Of a stretch of DNA of 64,000 bases, positions 1 to 9,500 are shown one piece after another. This DNA is from Streptomyces actuosus (GTDB taxonomy: Bacteria; Actinomycetota; Actinomycetes; Streptomycetales; Streptomycetaceae). Each line of letters opens with the position of its first letter. The stretch's first letter is position 1. Made by a program: the position numbers and the translations under genes. Location: positions 248,001 through 312,000 of the forward strand of contig NZ_JAFFZS010000002.1 in the NCBI RefSeq assembly GCF_016921115.1, written 5' to 3'. A model generated the notes under the pieces. It was not told where the DNA came from, ran no database searches, and was given only the letters and a program-made list of their open reading frames with translations.

Positions 1-2292
1 GCCGTGGGCAGCTCGGGTCGCCCCGAGGGCCCACCACCCGAGCACGGCCAGGTGCCGCCGCAGCATCCCGCGGACATGTACCTCCAGGACGCCTACGACC
101 AGGACCCCTACCGGGCCCAGGACCTGTCCGCCCAGGACCCGGTCGCCGAGGCCCTCTACGACCGCGCCGCGCACCCCCCGCCGCCCCCGAGCGCCCAGGC
201 GCCTCAGCAGCCCCTGTACGGGCAGCCGGCGCAGTCTCCGTACGCGCCCGACCCGCATGTGTGGGCGCAGACCCCGGCGCCGGAACCGGAGGGTCCCACG
301 CAACACCTGCCCTACGGCGACGACCCCCGGACCACGCAGTACGTGGGCGTCGACGACCTGGTCACCCAGGCGGGCGAGGAGGAGCTCCACGAGCCGGACG
401 CCTTCGCCCACCTGTTCCGCGACCAGCAGCAGGGCGGCCCCCGCCCGGTGCAGGAATCCCCCTCGGTCCCGGGACCGGCTGTGGCACCCGCCGGAGACGG
501 CCCGGTGCCGCAGCACCAGGCACAGACGGCGCCGGTCGCGCCCATGGACGACCGGACCATGAACCTCGGCACGGCGCCCGTGGAGGCCCCCACACCTGGT
601 CCGGCATCGGCTCCCGCACCGCCCCCCGCTGCCGCGGCCCCCGCGCCCGCGGCGAAGAAGGGCGGGCGCGCGGCGGGCCTGCTGCAGTCCAGCGCCGTGA
701 TGGCGGCCGGCACGATGGTCTCCCGCCTCACCGGCTTCATCCGTTCCGCGCTGATCGTCTCCGCGCTCGGCGTCGGCCTGCTCGGTGACACCTTCCAGGT
801 CGCCTACCAGCTGCCGACGATGATCTACATCCTCACCGTCGGCGGCGGCCTGAACTCCGTGTTCGTTCCTCAGCTGGTGCGCGCGATGAAGGAGGACGAG
901 GACGGCGGCGAGGCCTACGCCAACCGGCTGCTGACGCTGGTCATGGTGGCCCTCGGCCTGCTCACCGTCGCCGCGGTCTTCGCCGCGCCGGTCCTGATCC
1001 GCCTGCTGTCGGACTCGGTCGCCAGCGACCCCGCGGCCCACGACGTCGGTGTCACCTTCGTCCAGTTCTTCCTGCCGTCCATCTTCTTCATGGGCATCCA
1101 CGTGGTGATGGGCCAGATCCTCAACGCCCGTGGGAAGTTCGGCGCGATGATGTGGACACCGGTCCTCAACAACATCGTCATCATCGTGACGCTGGGTACG
1201 TTCATCTGGGTCTACGGCACCTCCGCCGACTCCGGCATGACGGTCACCAGCATCCCGCCGGAAGGGCAGCGCCTCCTCGGCATCGGTGTCCTGCTCGGCC
1301 TCGTGGTGCAGGCGCTGGCGATGATCCCGTACCTGCGGGAGACCGGCTTCAGGATGCGGCTGAGGTTCGACTGGAGGGGGCACGGCCTGGGCAAGGCGGT
1401 CACCCTCGCCAAGTGGACCTTCCTGTTCGTGCTCGCCAACCAGGCCGGCGCACTGGTCGTGTCCCAGCTGTCCACCTCGGCCGGCAAGGCGTCGCCCGTC
1501 GACGGCACCGGCTTCGCCGCCTACGCCAACGCCCAGCTGATCTGGGGGCTGCCGCAGGCCATCATCACCGTCTCGCTGATGGCCGCCCTGCTGCCGCGGA
1601 TCTCCCGCTCCGCCGCCGAGGGCGACGGCGGCGCCGTCCGCGACGACATCTCGCAGGGCCTGCGCACCACGGCCGTCGCGATCGTCCCGATCGCCTTCGG
1701 CTTCCTCGCACTGGGCATCCCGATGTGCACGCTGATCTTCGGTTCTTCGGGCACCAGCGAGGCCACCAACATGGGATTCATGCTCATGGCGTTCGGGCTC
1801 GGCCTGATCCCCTACTCCGTGCAGTACGTCGTCCTGCGCGCGTTCTACGCCTACGAGGACACCCGAACCCCCTTCTACAACACGGTCATCGTGGCCGCGG
1901 TCAACGCGGGCGCCTCGGCCCTGTGCTTCTTCCTGCTTCCCTCGCGCTGGGCCGTGGTGGGCATGGCCGCCGCCTACGGCCTGGCCTACGCCATCGGGGT
2001 GGGCGTGGCCTGGAGCCGCCTGCGCAAGCGGCTCGGCGGCGACCTGGACGGCGCACGCGTCCTGCGCACCTACGCGCGCCTGTGCATCGCCTCCGTTCCC
2101 GCCGCCGTGCTCAGCGGCGCCGCCTGCTACGGCATCGGACACACGATCGGCCAGGGTGCCGGAAGCTCCTTCGTCGCGCTGCTGGCGGGCGGGGCCGTGC
2201 TGCTCGGCATCTTCTACATCGCCGCCCGCCGCATGCGGATCGAGGAACTGAACTCCCTCGTCGGCATGGTGCGCGGGCGACTGGGACGCTGA
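1..2292 (+). CDS. murJ: Lipid II flippase MurJ (MviN), 5' end probably outside the window
   Basis: Membrane flippase that moves lipid II across the membrane for peptidoglycan synthesis. Residues about 1-220 (counted from the GTG at 4) are a Pro/Gln/Ala-rich, hydrophilic, probably disordered cytoplasmic region. The MurJ domain starts near residue 222 (SSAVMAAGTMVSRLTGFIRS) and continues to the end with about 14 hydrophobic segments. The frame is open to base 1, so the true start may lie upstream. It sits 5' of a pseudokinase gene and sigM, the same neighbourhood as mycobacterial mviN (Rv3910), where flippase and pseudokinase are one protein. Family call is firm; only the start is uncertain. 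Confidence 0.93.
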   Translation, partial: AVGSSGRPEGPPPEHGQVPPQHPADMYLQDAYDQDPYRAQDLSAQDPVAEALYDRAAHPPPPPSAQAPQQPLYGQPAQSPYAPDPHVWAQTPAPEPEGPTQHLPYGDDPRTTQYVGVDDLVTQAGEEELHEPDAFAHLFRDQQQGGPRPVQESPSVPGPAVAPAGDGPVPQHQAQTAPVAPMDDRTMNLGTAPVEAPTPGPASAPAPPPAAAAPAPAAKKGGRAAGLLQSSAVMAAGTMVSRLTGFIRSALIVSALGVGLLGDTFQVAYQLPTMIYILTVGGGLNSVFVPQLVRAMKEDEDGGEAYANRLLTLVMVALGLLTVAAVFAAPVLIRLLSDSVASDPAAHDVGVTFVQFFLPSIFFMGIHVVMGQILNARGKFGAMMWTPVLNNIVIIVTLGTFIWVYGTSADSGMTVTSIPPEGQRLLGIGVLLGLVVQALAMIPYLRETGFRMRLRFDWRGHGLGKAVTLAKWTFLFVLANQAGALVVSQLSTSAGKASPVDGTGFAAYANAQLIWGLPQAIITVSLMAALLPRISRSAAEGDGGAVRDDISQGLRTTAVAIVPIAFGFLALGIPMCTLIFGSSGTSEATNMGFMLMAFGLGLIPYSVQYVVLRAFYAYEDTRTPFYNTVIVAAVNAGASALCFFLLPSRWAVVGMAAAYGLAYAIGVGVAWSRLRKRLGGDLDGARVLRTYARLCIASVPAAVLSGAACYGIGHTIGQGAGSSFVALLAGGAVLLGIFYIAARRMRIEELNSLVGMVRGRLGR

Positions 2293-2428
2293 AAGGGGGT
2301 AGGCGCACAACCAACTGTCACCGTCGCGTGTCGTGCAGAGCGACGGTCTGTGGGCACAATTGGTGTCGGCGTCGGACGGCGCGCTCGTTGTCGCACGGCG
2401 CGCATGGGATGGGGAGGCAGGAACGACG

Positions 2429-4144
2429 GTGGCGGAACGGAGCACAGCTGCCGTCGACGTGGCAGACAACAGCGACGACAAGTCGCTGACCGCGCAGGCG
2501 GACCAGTCCACGGCCGACGGGGTGGCCAAGAATCGGGAGCAGGACACGGACAACGACGAGGCACAGGGGAGTGGTGGGACGGAGCGTCCCGAGAAGGCCT
2601 CACCGCCCGAGCTGCACAGCGGTCACAAACTGGCCAGACGCTACCGGCTGGAGGAGTGCGTCACCCGTCTGGACGGATTCAGCAGCTGGCGCGCGGTGGA
2701 CGAGAAACTGCGCCGCGCCGTCGGTGTGCACGTCCTGCCGGCCGACCATGCCCGGGCCCGCTCCGTGCTGGCCGCCGCCCGCTCCTCCGCGTTGCTGGGC
2801 GACCCTCGCTTCGTACAGGTCCTGGACGCTGTCGAGGAGAACGACCTCGTCTACGTCGTCCACGAGTGGTTGCCCGATGCCACCGAAATGACCGCCCTCC
2901 TCGCAGCCGCTCCGCTGGAGCCGCACGACGCCTACCAGATGGTCAGTCAGATCTCCGCCGCCATGGCCGCCGCTCACCGCGAGGGCCTGGCGCATCTGCG
3001 ACTCAACCCCAACGCCGTGCTGCGCACCTCCACGGGGCAGTGGCGTATCCGCGGGCTCGCGGTCAACGCCGCACTGCGCGGCATCAGCTCCGACAGTCCG
3101 CAGCGCACCGACACCGAGGCCATCGGCGCCCTGCTGTACGCGGCGCTCACCCAGCGCTGGCCGTACGAGAACGACGCCTACGGCCTGTCGGGACTGCCCA
3201 AGGACATCGGGCTGATCGCCCCGGACCAGGTCCGTGCCGGCGTCCATCGCGGTCTGTCGGAGCTGGCGATGCGCGCGCTCGCCAACGACGGGGCCACCGC
3301 CTCCCGGGCCGAGGCACCGTGCACGACGCCGGAGGACCTGGTGAAGGCGATCGGCGAGATGCCCCGCATCCGCCCGCCGGAGCCGGCGTTCACTGCACCG
3401 CCGGAGTACCAGCGGACCACCTATCAGCAGGGCACCTACGGCCGTCCGGCGCCGCACCCCGGCACCACCCAGCCCGTGCCGACGCCGCTGCCCCCGCTGC
3501 AGACCCGGACCGGCAAGGCCCTGAAGTGGGCCGTCTCCGCCCTGCTCATCGCGGCGCTGGGTCTGGGCAGCTGGCAGCTCGCGGACGCCCTGATGGACCG
3601 GGGCAAGTCCGACGACACCCAGCCGACACAGACCACAAACGGCAACGACGACAACGGCGACAAGAACAAGCCGGCCAAGCCGATCACCGTCCAGGGCGCG
3701 CAGGAGTACGTCGCGGAGGGCTCCCCCCAGGCCGCCGGGGACGTGCCCAAGACCTACGACGGCGACAACTCCACGTTCTGGCGCACCAAGCGGTACAACG
3801 AGGGCCCGAAGCTCGCGCCGTACAAGCCGGGTGTCGGCATCGTCTACGACCTCGGCTCGCCGCAGGAGATCTCGGCGGCATCGATAGGGCTCCGGTACCC
3901 GGGTGACCACACGACGGTCCATCTGTACGCCACCGACTCGTTGTCCCCGTCGGCGCCCGTCAATGCCGCGCAGCAGATCGGAACCGCCACGACGAGCGGA
4001 ACGTCGCTCACGGTGAAGGCGTCGAAGACCATCAAGACGCAGTACGTACTGCTGTGGGTCACGGACGTACCGATGGCACCCCAGGACGACTTCAGCAGCG
4101 CCGGCTACAAGCAGGCGATCACCGACGTGACGTTCACAGGCTGA
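2429..4144 (+). CDS. Membrane-anchored pseudokinase with C-terminal discoidin-like domain
   Basis: The kinase-like fold at about residues 65-300 lacks the catalytic residues. The HRD loop reads HLRLNPN near residue 188, the DFG position reads RGL, and no VAIK lysine is visible. A transmembrane helix follows at about 364-387. An extracellular region (about 420-571) has the look of an F5/8 type C or carbohydrate-binding domain. The chosen start is the GTG at 2429, with GGGGAGG upstream at 2411-2417; a GTG at 2333 is an in-frame alternative. By analogy with mycobacterial MviN, where a pseudokinase recruits an FHA protein to control lipid II flipping, it probably regulates MurJ. That role is inference. 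Confidence 0.85.
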   Translation: MAERSTAAVDVADNSDDKSLTAQADQSTADGVAKNREQDTDNDEAQGSGGTERPEKASPPELHSGHKLARRYRLEECVTRLDGFSSWRAVDEKLRRAVGVHVLPADHARARSVLAAARSSALLGDPRFVQVLDAVEENDLVYVVHEWLPDATEMTALLAAAPLEPHDAYQMVSQISAAMAAAHREGLAHLRLNPNAVLRTSTGQWRIRGLAVNAALRGISSDSPQRTDTEAIGALLYAALTQRWPYENDAYGLSGLPKDIGLIAPDQVRAGVHRGLSELAMRALANDGATASRAEAPCTTPEDLVKAIGEMPRIRPPEPAFTAPPEYQRTTYQQGTYGRPAPHPGTTQPVPTPLPPLQTRTGKALKWAVSALLIAALGLGSWQLADALMDRGKSDDTQPTQTTNGNDDNGDKNKPAKPITVQGAQEYVAEGSPQAAGDVPKTYDGDNSTFWRTKRYNEGPKLAPYKPGVGIVYDLGSPQEISAASIGLRYPGDHTTVHLYATDSLSPSAPVNAAQQIGTATTSGTSLTVKASKTIKTQYVLLWVTDVPMAPQDDFSSAGYKQAITDVTFTG

Positions 4145-4170
4145 CATCTCGCCGAAGGGGAGGGGGTTCG

Positions 4171-4896
4171 ATGGCGGAGGGCGCCGGATATGACGGAGTG
4201 AGCGACCACGAGTTGCTCACCCGGCACGTCGACGGGGACCCCGAGGCCTTCGGTGAGATCGTCCGGCGTCATCGTGATCGGCTCTGGGCGGTGGCACTGC
4301 GGACCCTGGGGGACCGCGAGGAGGCCGCCGACGCGGTCCAGGACGCCCTCGTCTCCGCCTACCGGGCCGCCCACACCTTCCGCGGCCAGTCGGCCGTCAC
4401 GACATGGCTGCACCGCATCACCGTGAACGCCTGCCTCGACCGTGCCCGCAAGGCGGCCTCCCGCAAGACCTCCCCCGTCGACGACACGGAGCGCCTGGAG
4501 CTCCTGCTGGAGCCGCACGAGTCCGCCTCTGCTCCTGCCGAGCGCAACGACCTGCACCGGCAGCTGCTGGAGGCCCTCGGCACGCTCCCGCCCGACCAGC
4601 GGTCCGCTCTCGTCCTGGTGGACATGCAGGGCTACCCCGTCGCCGAGGCGGCCCGCATCCTCGACGTGCCGACGGGCACGGTGAAGAGCCGATGCGCCCG
4701 GGGCAGAGCCCGGCTGCTGCCGCTGCTGACCCACCTGCGGCCGGAAAACGCCGCCGGCTCGCACAGAACGCCCGCAGGACGGAACCGGGCGCAGGGGACA
4801 TCCGTCCCACCCGCAGCGGGTCCGCACGACACAGGGCCCCGCGATCCAGGACCGAGCGACCCAGCTGCAGTGAAGGGCGGAGGTGGGCGAGCGTGA
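4171..4896 (+). CDS. sigM: ECF RNA polymerase sigma factor SigM
   Basis: A 241-residue extracytoplasmic-function sigma factor. Region 2 (about 25-95) contains DREEAADAVQDALVSAYRA and region 4 (about 130-185) contains GTVKSRCARGRARL. The start is ATG 4171, preceded by GAAGGGGAGGGGG. A roughly 55-residue Pro/Ala/Gly tail follows region 4. The stop overlaps the start of the next gene (GTGA), which encodes its likely anti-sigma factor. The sigM, anti-sigma, trxB, trxA order matches the same locus in mycobacteria. Family members respond to osmotic, cell-wall or redox stress; which stress applies here cannot be read from sequence. Confidence 0.9.
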   Translation: MAEGAGYDGVSDHELLTRHVDGDPEAFGEIVRRHRDRLWAVALRTLGDREEAADAVQDALVSAYRAAHTFRGQSAVTTWLHRITVNACLDRARKAASRKTSPVDDTERLELLLEPHESASAPAERNDLHRQLLEALGTLPPDQRSALVLVDMQGYPVAEAARILDVPTGTVKSRCARGRARLLPLLTHLRPENAAGSHRTPAGRNRAQGTSVPPAAGPHDTGPRDPGPSDPAAVKGGGGRA

Positions 4897-5882
4897 CTTC
4901 CACGACGGACAGGGCGGAGCACCCGGACGTCGCCGAGATCTCCGAGCTCGCCGAGGGGCTGCTCCCGCCCTCCCGCACGGCCGACGTACGCCGGCATCTG
5001 GACACCTGCGCCCTGTGCGCCGACGTCCACGCGTCGCTGGAGGAGATCCGCGGCATGCTCGGCACCCTGCCCGGCCCGCCCCGGATGCCCGACGAGATCG
5101 CCGGCCGCATCGACGCCGCCCTCGCCGCGGAGGCCCTGCTCGACTCCACGGCTCCTGAGCCCACCGAGCGAGCCGAAGCCACCGAGGCGACCGCGGTCGG
5201 GCCGTCCAACGCTGTCACGGGCGAGCCGGTCACCCGGTCCACCGGGGACACCCCCGCCGATGTTTCACGTGAAACGTCGGCCGCCTCAGCCACGGACCGC
5301 CCCGCCGGTCACGCCCGCACCGCTTCGACCGGGCCCGGCCGCAAGAACCGCACCCGCCGCGTTCGGCGCAGGGTCGCCGTCCTCGGCACGGTCCTCGGCG
5401 CTGCGGCACTGGGCCTGGGGACCGTACTGGTCTCGTCTCTGGTGGGCGGCGGCGAGTCCGGGACGACCGCCGCGGGACACCCCCCGACCGTCCAGGACAC
5501 CTTCTCCCACGGCACACTCCAGCAGCAGGTGACGGACCTGCTCGCTCAGAACGCGACGAGTCCGTCCCGTGTCCCGCAAAGCCTCGGCATCCAGTCCGAC
5601 AACGGTGGCGCTGAGACAGGTGGCGCCGACAGCGGTGGCCCCAGGGTCTACAAGCAGCCCACCGTCCCCGACTGCGTGCAGAAGGGCATCGGCCGCACTG
5701 ACGCGGCGCTCGCGACCGAGGAGGGCGTCTACCAGGGGAGCGACGCACTGCTCGTGGTCCTGCCGGACGCCACGGACGTCACACGGGTCACGGCCTATAT
5801 CGTGGACACGCACTGCGTCCAGGACCCCTCCTCGTCCGACGCCGCGAAGGTGCTGCTGGAGAGCTCCTACGCGCGTCCCTGA
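4893..5882 (+). CDS. Membrane zinc-finger anti-sigma factor for SigM
   Basis: A 329-residue protein with an N-terminal ZAS-type zinc-binding motif HLDTCALC (HxxxCxxC) at about residues 35-42, a disordered linker, a single transmembrane helix at about 159-186 and an extracytoplasmic C-terminal domain containing two cysteines. GTG 4893 overlaps the sigM stop by four bases and has GGCGGAGG upstream at 4876-4883, so translation is coupled. It most likely binds and inhibits SigM at the membrane, like RsmA of mycobacteria. A perfect parS site lies inside the coding sequence at 5262-5275, in the codons of the disordered linker. Confidence 0.82.
   Translation: MTSTTDRAEHPDVAEISELAEGLLPPSRTADVRRHLDTCALCADVHASLEEIRGMLGTLPGPPRMPDEIAGRIDAALAAEALLDSTAPEPTERAEATEATAVGPSNAVTGEPVTRSTGDTPADVSRETSAASATDRPAGHARTASTGPGRKNRTRRVRRRVAVLGTVLGAAALGLGTVLVSSLVGGGESGTTAAGHPPTVQDTFSHGTLQQQVTDLLAQNATSPSRVPQSLGIQSDNGGAETGGADSGGPRVYKQPTVPDCVQKGIGRTDAALATEEGVYQGSDALLVVLPDATDVTRVTAYIVDTHCVQDPSSSDAAKVLLESSYARP
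5262..5275. other. parS chromosome-partition site 1
   Basis: Perfect 14-bp palindrome GTTTCACGTGAAAC, the ParB-binding consensus. It lies inside the anti-sigma gene. It is one of five perfect copies in this window, all within 5.5 kb around parAB. Confidence 0.95.
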
Positions 5883-5954
5883 GCGCCTGGGACGTCGTCC
5901 CTGCCCCAGGTGGTGTCCCCTACGGGGTTCGTCCGCCGTGTGCCCGGACACAGC

Positions 5955-5981
5955 GGGAATGCGCGCCCCTTAGGATCCGTT
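5955..5981 (+). promoter_or_regulatory. SigR-type promoter of trxBA
   Basis: GGGAAT at 5955-5960, an 18-base spacer, then GTT at 5979-5981. This matches the known thiol-stress sigma factor SigR consensus (GGAAT-N18-GTT) and lies about 70 bases upstream of the trxB start. It implies induction of trxBA by disulfide stress, as in S. coelicolor. Confidence 0.85.
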
Positions 5982-6052
5982 GGGTGGGGTGAGAGCTCGG
6001 GAAGGGGCTCCCACCGGCCGTACGACGCAGTCCAGAGACGAGGAATCAAGCC

Positions 6053-7024
6053 GTGAGCGACGTCCGTAACGTGATCATCATCGGCTCCGGGCCCGCCGGG
6101 TACACGGCGGCGCTCTACACCGCGCGCGCGTCGCTGAAGCCGCTGGTCTTCGAGGGTGCCGTCACCGCTGGTGGTGCCCTGATGAACACCACCGAGGTCG
6201 AGAACTTCCCTGGCTTCCGGGACGGCATCATGGGCCCGGAGCTCATGGACAACATGCGGGCCCAGGCAGAGCGTTTCGGCGCCGAGCTCATCCCGGACGA
6301 CGTCGTCTCCGTCGACCTCTCCGGTGAGGTCAAGACCGTGACGGACACGGCCGGCACGGTCCACCGGGCCAAGGCCGTCATCGTCACCACCGGCTCCCAG
6401 CACCGCAAGCTCGGCCTGCCGAACGAGGACGCCCTCTCCGGCCGCGGGGTGTCCTGGTGCGCCACCTGTGACGGCTTCTTCTTCCGGGACCAGGACATCG
6501 CCGTGATCGGCGGCGGCGACACCGCGATGGAGGAGGCCACCTTCCTCTCGCGCTTCGCCAAGTCCGTCACGGTCGTCCACCGCCGGGACACCCTGCGCGC
6601 CTCCAAGGCGATGCAGGAGCGTGCCTTCGCCGACCCGAAGATCAAGTTCGTCTGGGACAGCGAGGTCGCCGAGATCCAGGGCGACCCGAAGCTCGCCGGC
6701 CTGAAGCTGCGCAACGTCAAGACCGGCGAACTGTCCGACCTGCCGGTCACCGGCCTGTTCATCGCCATCGGCCACGACCCGCGCACCGAACTCTTCAAGG
6801 GCCAGTTGAACCTGGACGAGGAGGGCTACCTCAAGGTCGCCGCTCCCTCCACCCGGACCAACATCACCGGAGTCTTCGCCGCGGGTGACGTCGTGGACCA
6901 CACGTACCGCCAGGCGATCACCGCGGCCGGCACCGGCTGCTCCGCCGCCCTCGACGCCGAGCGCTTCCTGGCCGCTCTGGCCGACAGCGAGCAGCAGGCC
7001 GAACCCGAGAAGACCTCTGCCTGA
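6053..7024 (+). CDS. trxB: Thioredoxin-disulfide reductase
   Basis: A 323-residue FAD/NADPH enzyme that reduces thioredoxin. The N-terminal FAD motif [10 protein letters not shown] is followed by the redox-active CATC (Cys136/Cys139) and the NADPH motif [11 protein letters not shown]. The C-terminal FAD motif [10 protein letters not shown] is present. Length is normal for the low-Mr bacterial class. The start is GTG 6053. The gene is followed 41 bases later by trxA, and a SigR promoter sits immediately upstream, so the pair forms one redox-regulated unit. Confidence 0.97.
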   Translation: MSDVRNVIIIGSGPAGYTAALYTARASLKPLVFEGAVTAGGALMNTTEVENFPGFRDGIMGPELMDNMRAQAERFGAELIPDDVVSVDLSGEVKTVTDTAGTVHRAKAVIVTTGSQHRKLGLPNEDALSGRGVSWCATCDGFFFRDQDIAVIGGGDTAMEEATFLSRFAKSVTVVHRRDTLRASKAMQERAFADPKIKFVWDSEVAEIQGDPKLAGLKLRNVKTGELSDLPVTGLFIAIGHDPRTELFKGQLNLDEEGYLKVAAPSTRTNITGVFAAGDVVDHTYRQAITAAGTGCSAALDAERFLAALADSEQQAEPEKTSA

Positions 7025-7065
7025 TCCCCATCCGCCCCACGCACCAACAGTTAAGGAGCCCCTCC

Positions 7066-7398
7066 GTGGCCGGCACCCTCAAGAACGTGACCGACGATTC
7101 CTTCGAGACCGACGTGCTCAAGAGCGACAAGCCCGTCCTGGTGGACTTCTGGGCCGCCTGGTGCGGTCCGTGCCGCCAGATCGCGCCGTCTCTCGAGGCG
7201 ATCGCCGCCGAGTACGGCGACAAGATCGAGGTCGTCAAGCTGAACATCGACGAGAACCCGGGTACGGCCGCCAAGTACGGCGTCATGTCCATCCCGACGC
7301 TGAATGTCTACCAGAACGGCGAGGTCGCCAAGACCATCGTCGGCGCCAAGCCCAAGGCCATGATCGTCCGTGACCTTGAGGACTTCATCGCGGAGTGA
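7066..7398 (+). CDS. trxA: Thioredoxin
   Basis: A 110-residue thioredoxin with the canonical WCGPC active site (Cys33/Cys36) and the cis-proline segment SIPTL. The start is GTG 7066, with AAGGAG at 7053-7058. It is co-transcribed with trxB and reduces protein disulfides in the cytosol. A parS site and a strong hairpin follow the stop. Confidence 0.97.
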   Translation: MAGTLKNVTDDSFETDVLKSDKPVLVDFWAAWCGPCRQIAPSLEAIAAEYGDKIEVVKLNIDENPGTAAKYGVMSIPTLNVYQNGEVAKTIVGAKPKAMIVRDLEDFIAE

Positions 7399-7424
7399 CG
7401 ACGGGGATCATGCGCTGAGCGCAC

Positions 7425-7438
7425 GTTTCACGTGAAAC
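7425..7438. other. parS chromosome-partition site 2
   Basis: Perfect GTTTCACGTGAAAC between the trxA stop and the terminator hairpin. It is the only one of the five copies next to trxA, and it is intergenic. Confidence 0.95.
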
Positions 7439-7442
7439 ACGA

Positions 7443-7470
7443 ATGGGCCAACCCCTGTGGGTTGGCCCAT
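7443..7470. terminator. Bidirectional hairpin between trxA and the GNAT gene
   Basis: A perfect 12-bp inverted repeat (ATGGGCCAACCC / GGGTTGGCCCAT) with a 4-base loop, placed between two convergent genes. There is no long T-run, as is usual in Streptomyces. Confidence 0.8.
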
Positions 7471-7487
7471 GTCGCTTACGGGGGCAC

Positions 7488-8105
7488 TTACAGGGGCCGG
7501 AGCGCCGGTTCCTTCTGCACCGCCCCCAGGAGTCGGTCCAGCGCCATCTCCACGTCTTCCTTCCAGGAGAGCGTGGAGCGCAACTCCAGCCGCAGTCGAG
7601 GATGGGTCGGATGCTGGCGGACGGTTTTGAAGCCCACAGCCAGAAGATGATCCGCGGGCAGCAGGCAGGCAGGCTCCTTCCAGCGGGCGTCCCCGAACGC
7701 CTCGATCGCCTTGAAGCCGCGACGCAACAGATCCTTGGCGACGGTCTGCACCATCACCCGGCCCAACCCCCGGCCCTGGTGGCCCGGCATGATGAAGCCG
7801 GTCATCAGCTGTACGGCGTCCGGCGACACGGGGCTCGTGGGAAAGGCCGCGGATCGAGGGACATAAGCAGGCGGTGCGTAGAGAACGAAGCCCACCGGGA
7901 CGTCGTCGACGTAGACGACCCGGCCGCAGGAACCCCAGTCCAGCAGGACCGCGGAGATCCAGGCCTCTTTCTCCAGGGCGGCTCGGCCCTGTCCTACCGC
8001 GGCTTCTCCGCTGACGGGATCGAGTTCCCAGTAGACGCAGGAGCGGCAGCGCTGGGGGAGGTCCTCAAGGTTGTCCAGCGTGAGCGGTACGAGCCGGCGG
8101 CCCAT
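7488..8105 (-). CDS. GNAT family N-acetyltransferase
   Basis: A 205-residue protein with the acetyl-CoA-binding signature GHQGRGLGR at about residues 110-118, within a GNAT fold. The substrate is unknown. It is conserved in this position between trxA and parB in related Streptomyces. The N-terminal region contains a Cys pair (CRSCVYWELDP) that resembles a small metal-binding or structural element. It is convergent with trxA and overlaps a short upstream ORF. Confidence 0.85.
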   Translation of the reverse strand: MGRRLVPLTLDNLEDLPQRCRSCVYWELDPVSGEAAVGQGRAALEKEAWISAVLLDWGSCGRVVYVDDVPVGFVLYAPPAYVPRSAAFPTSPVSPDAVQLMTGFIMPGHQGRGLGRVMVQTVAKDLLRRGFKAIEAFGDARWKEPACLLPADHLLAVGFKTVRQHPTHPRLRLELRSTLSWKEDVEMALDRLLGAVQKEPALRPL

Positions 8106-8251
8106 GAAGGCTGTTCCTCGCTTCCCTCGCCCACGGCCTCGCGGGCGGCTGTCAGAGCGCTCCGTTCCTTGAGCAGACTGCCGACGAATCCGCCGACTGC
8201 GCCCAGCCCGAGGCCGGCGCTCACCAGTTCGGTGCGGCTCATCGTTCGCAT
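7994..8251 (-). CDS. Small hydrophobic protein overlapping the GNAT start
   Basis: An 85-residue ORF reading MRTMSRTELVSAGLGLG, with a short hydrophobic helix (GLGLGAVGGFVGSLL) near the N-terminus. Its first half has Streptomyces-like third-position GC. Its second half overlaps the first 112 bases of the GNAT gene in another frame and looks low in information. It may be a genuine small membrane peptide, a translational coupler for the GNAT gene, or chance. No family is recognised. Confidence 0.35.
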   Translation of the reverse strand: MRTMSRTELVSAGLGLGAVGGFVGSLLKERSALTAAREAVGEGSEEQPSWAAGSYRSRWTTLRTSPSAAAPASTGNSIPSAEKPR

Positions 8252-8350
8252 GGCCCCCGCCTCCCCATCACAGGTGCCGCCTGGTGGTGTGCCATACCTG
8301 ATCGCATCGTATCCATGATGCGATTCCCTCAATACCGGCAGAAAGCAAAG

Positions 8351-8389
8351 AACGGGCCGTGTTCCGGTTCACACCGGACACGGCCCGTT
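8351..8389 (-). terminator. Terminator of the parAB operon
   Basis: A long inverted repeat (AACGGGCCGTGTTCCGG / CCGGACACGGCCCGTT, one bulged base) with a 6-base loop, just 3' of the parB stop on the minus strand. Confidence 0.78.
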
Positions 8390-8402
8390 CCAGACCGGAC
8401 AT

Positions 8403-9500
8403 TCAGCTGTCGATCTCCTCGCCGTCACTGTCATCGAGGCTCCGCTGAAGAAGAGGGCCTTCGCCCGGCGCCAGCGTGCTGAGGATCCGTTCCAGGTCGA
8501 CCACGGAGGCGAACTCGACAGTGATCTTTCCCTTCTTCTGTCCGAGGTCCACCTTCACCCGTGTCTCGAACCGGTCCGACAGCCGAGTCGCGAGATCGGT
8601 CAGGGCCGGGGTGACGTGGGCGCCGGGTCGTGGTCCCTTGGCCCGGGTTGCCTTCCGCGGCCGCGACCCCATGAGGGTGACGATCTCTTCCACGTTCCGG
8701 ACCGACAGCCCCTCGGCCACGATCCGGTGGGCCAGCCGCTCCTGCTCCTCGGAGTCCTCTACAGCGAGCAGGGCCCGGGCGTGCCCTGCGGACAGCACTC
8801 CGGCGGCCACTCGGTTCTGAACCCTCGGTGAGAGCTTCAGCAGGCGCAGGGTGTTCGACACCTGTGGTCGGGAGCGCCCGATCCGATCCGCCAGCTGATC
8901 GTGGGTGCAGTTGAAGTCCTTCAGCAGCTGGTCGTAGGCGGCTGCCTCCTCTATCGGGTTCAGCTGTGCCCGGTGCAGGTTCTCCAGCAGGGCGTCCAGC
9001 AGGAGCTTCTCGTCGTCGGTCGCCCGGACGATCGCGGGGATCGCCTCCAGCCCCGCCTCGCGGCAGGCCCGCCAGCGTCGCTCACCCATGATGAGCTCGT
9101 ACTGGGAGGAGCCCGTCCGGCGGACGACGACGGGCTGGAGGAGGCCGACCTCCTGGATGGAGGTGACCAGTTCCTGGAGCGCGTCCTCGTCGAACACCTC
9201 ACGCGGCTGGCGCGGGTTCGGGGTGATGGCATCGAGGGGGATCTCGGCAAAGTGTGCCCCCACGGGAGGAGCGGGCACTTCCGCGGCCCCCGTCGGCGAC
9301 AGCTCCTCCGTTTCACGTGAAACAGGCGGCAGCGTGGCCACCTTTGCCGCGGCCACCCCGCGGTCGCCTGCCATCGCCGGTACAGAAGCCGGAGAGGACG
9401 CCGCCGACCCCATTGCTGTCGCGGCCGGCGTCTTCTCGGTCGGGGCAGCAGGGATCAGTGCGCCAAGACCTCGACCCAGCCCCCTTCGTCGCTCGCTCAC
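8403..9500 (-). CDS. parB: Chromosome-partitioning protein ParB
   Basis: A 365-residue CTP-dependent DNA clamp that loads at parS and spreads to form the segregation complex. The ParB/sulfiredoxin-like domain (about 85-175) includes the GERRWRA motif. The central HTH region ([17 protein letters not shown]) recognises parS, and the C-terminal dimerisation domain follows. The N-terminus begins [15 protein letters not shown], the ParA-stimulating motif. The GTG start overlaps the parA stop by four bases. It contains parS site 3 in its own N-terminal coding region. Confidence 0.97.
   Translation of the reverse strand: MSERRRGLGRGLGALIPAAPTEKTPAATAMGSAASSPASVPAMAGDRGVAAAKVATLPPVSRETEELSPTGAAEVPAPPVGAHFAEIPLDAITPNPRQPREVFDEDALQELVTSIQEVGLLQPVVVRRTGSSQYELIMGERRWRACREAGLEAIPAIVRATDDEKLLLDALLENLHRAQLNPIEEAAAYDQLLKDFNCTHDQLADRIGRSRPQVSNTLRLLKLSPRVQNRVAAGVLSAGHARALLAVEDSEEQERLAHRIVAEGLSVRNVEEIVTLMGSRPRKATRAKGPRPGAHVTPALTDLATRLSDRFETRVKVDLGQKKGKITVEFASVVDLERILSTLAPGEGPLLQRSLDDSDGEEIDS
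9310..9323. other. parS chromosome-partition site 3
   Basis: Perfect GTTTCACGTGAAAC inside the 5' part of parB. Confidence 0.95.
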
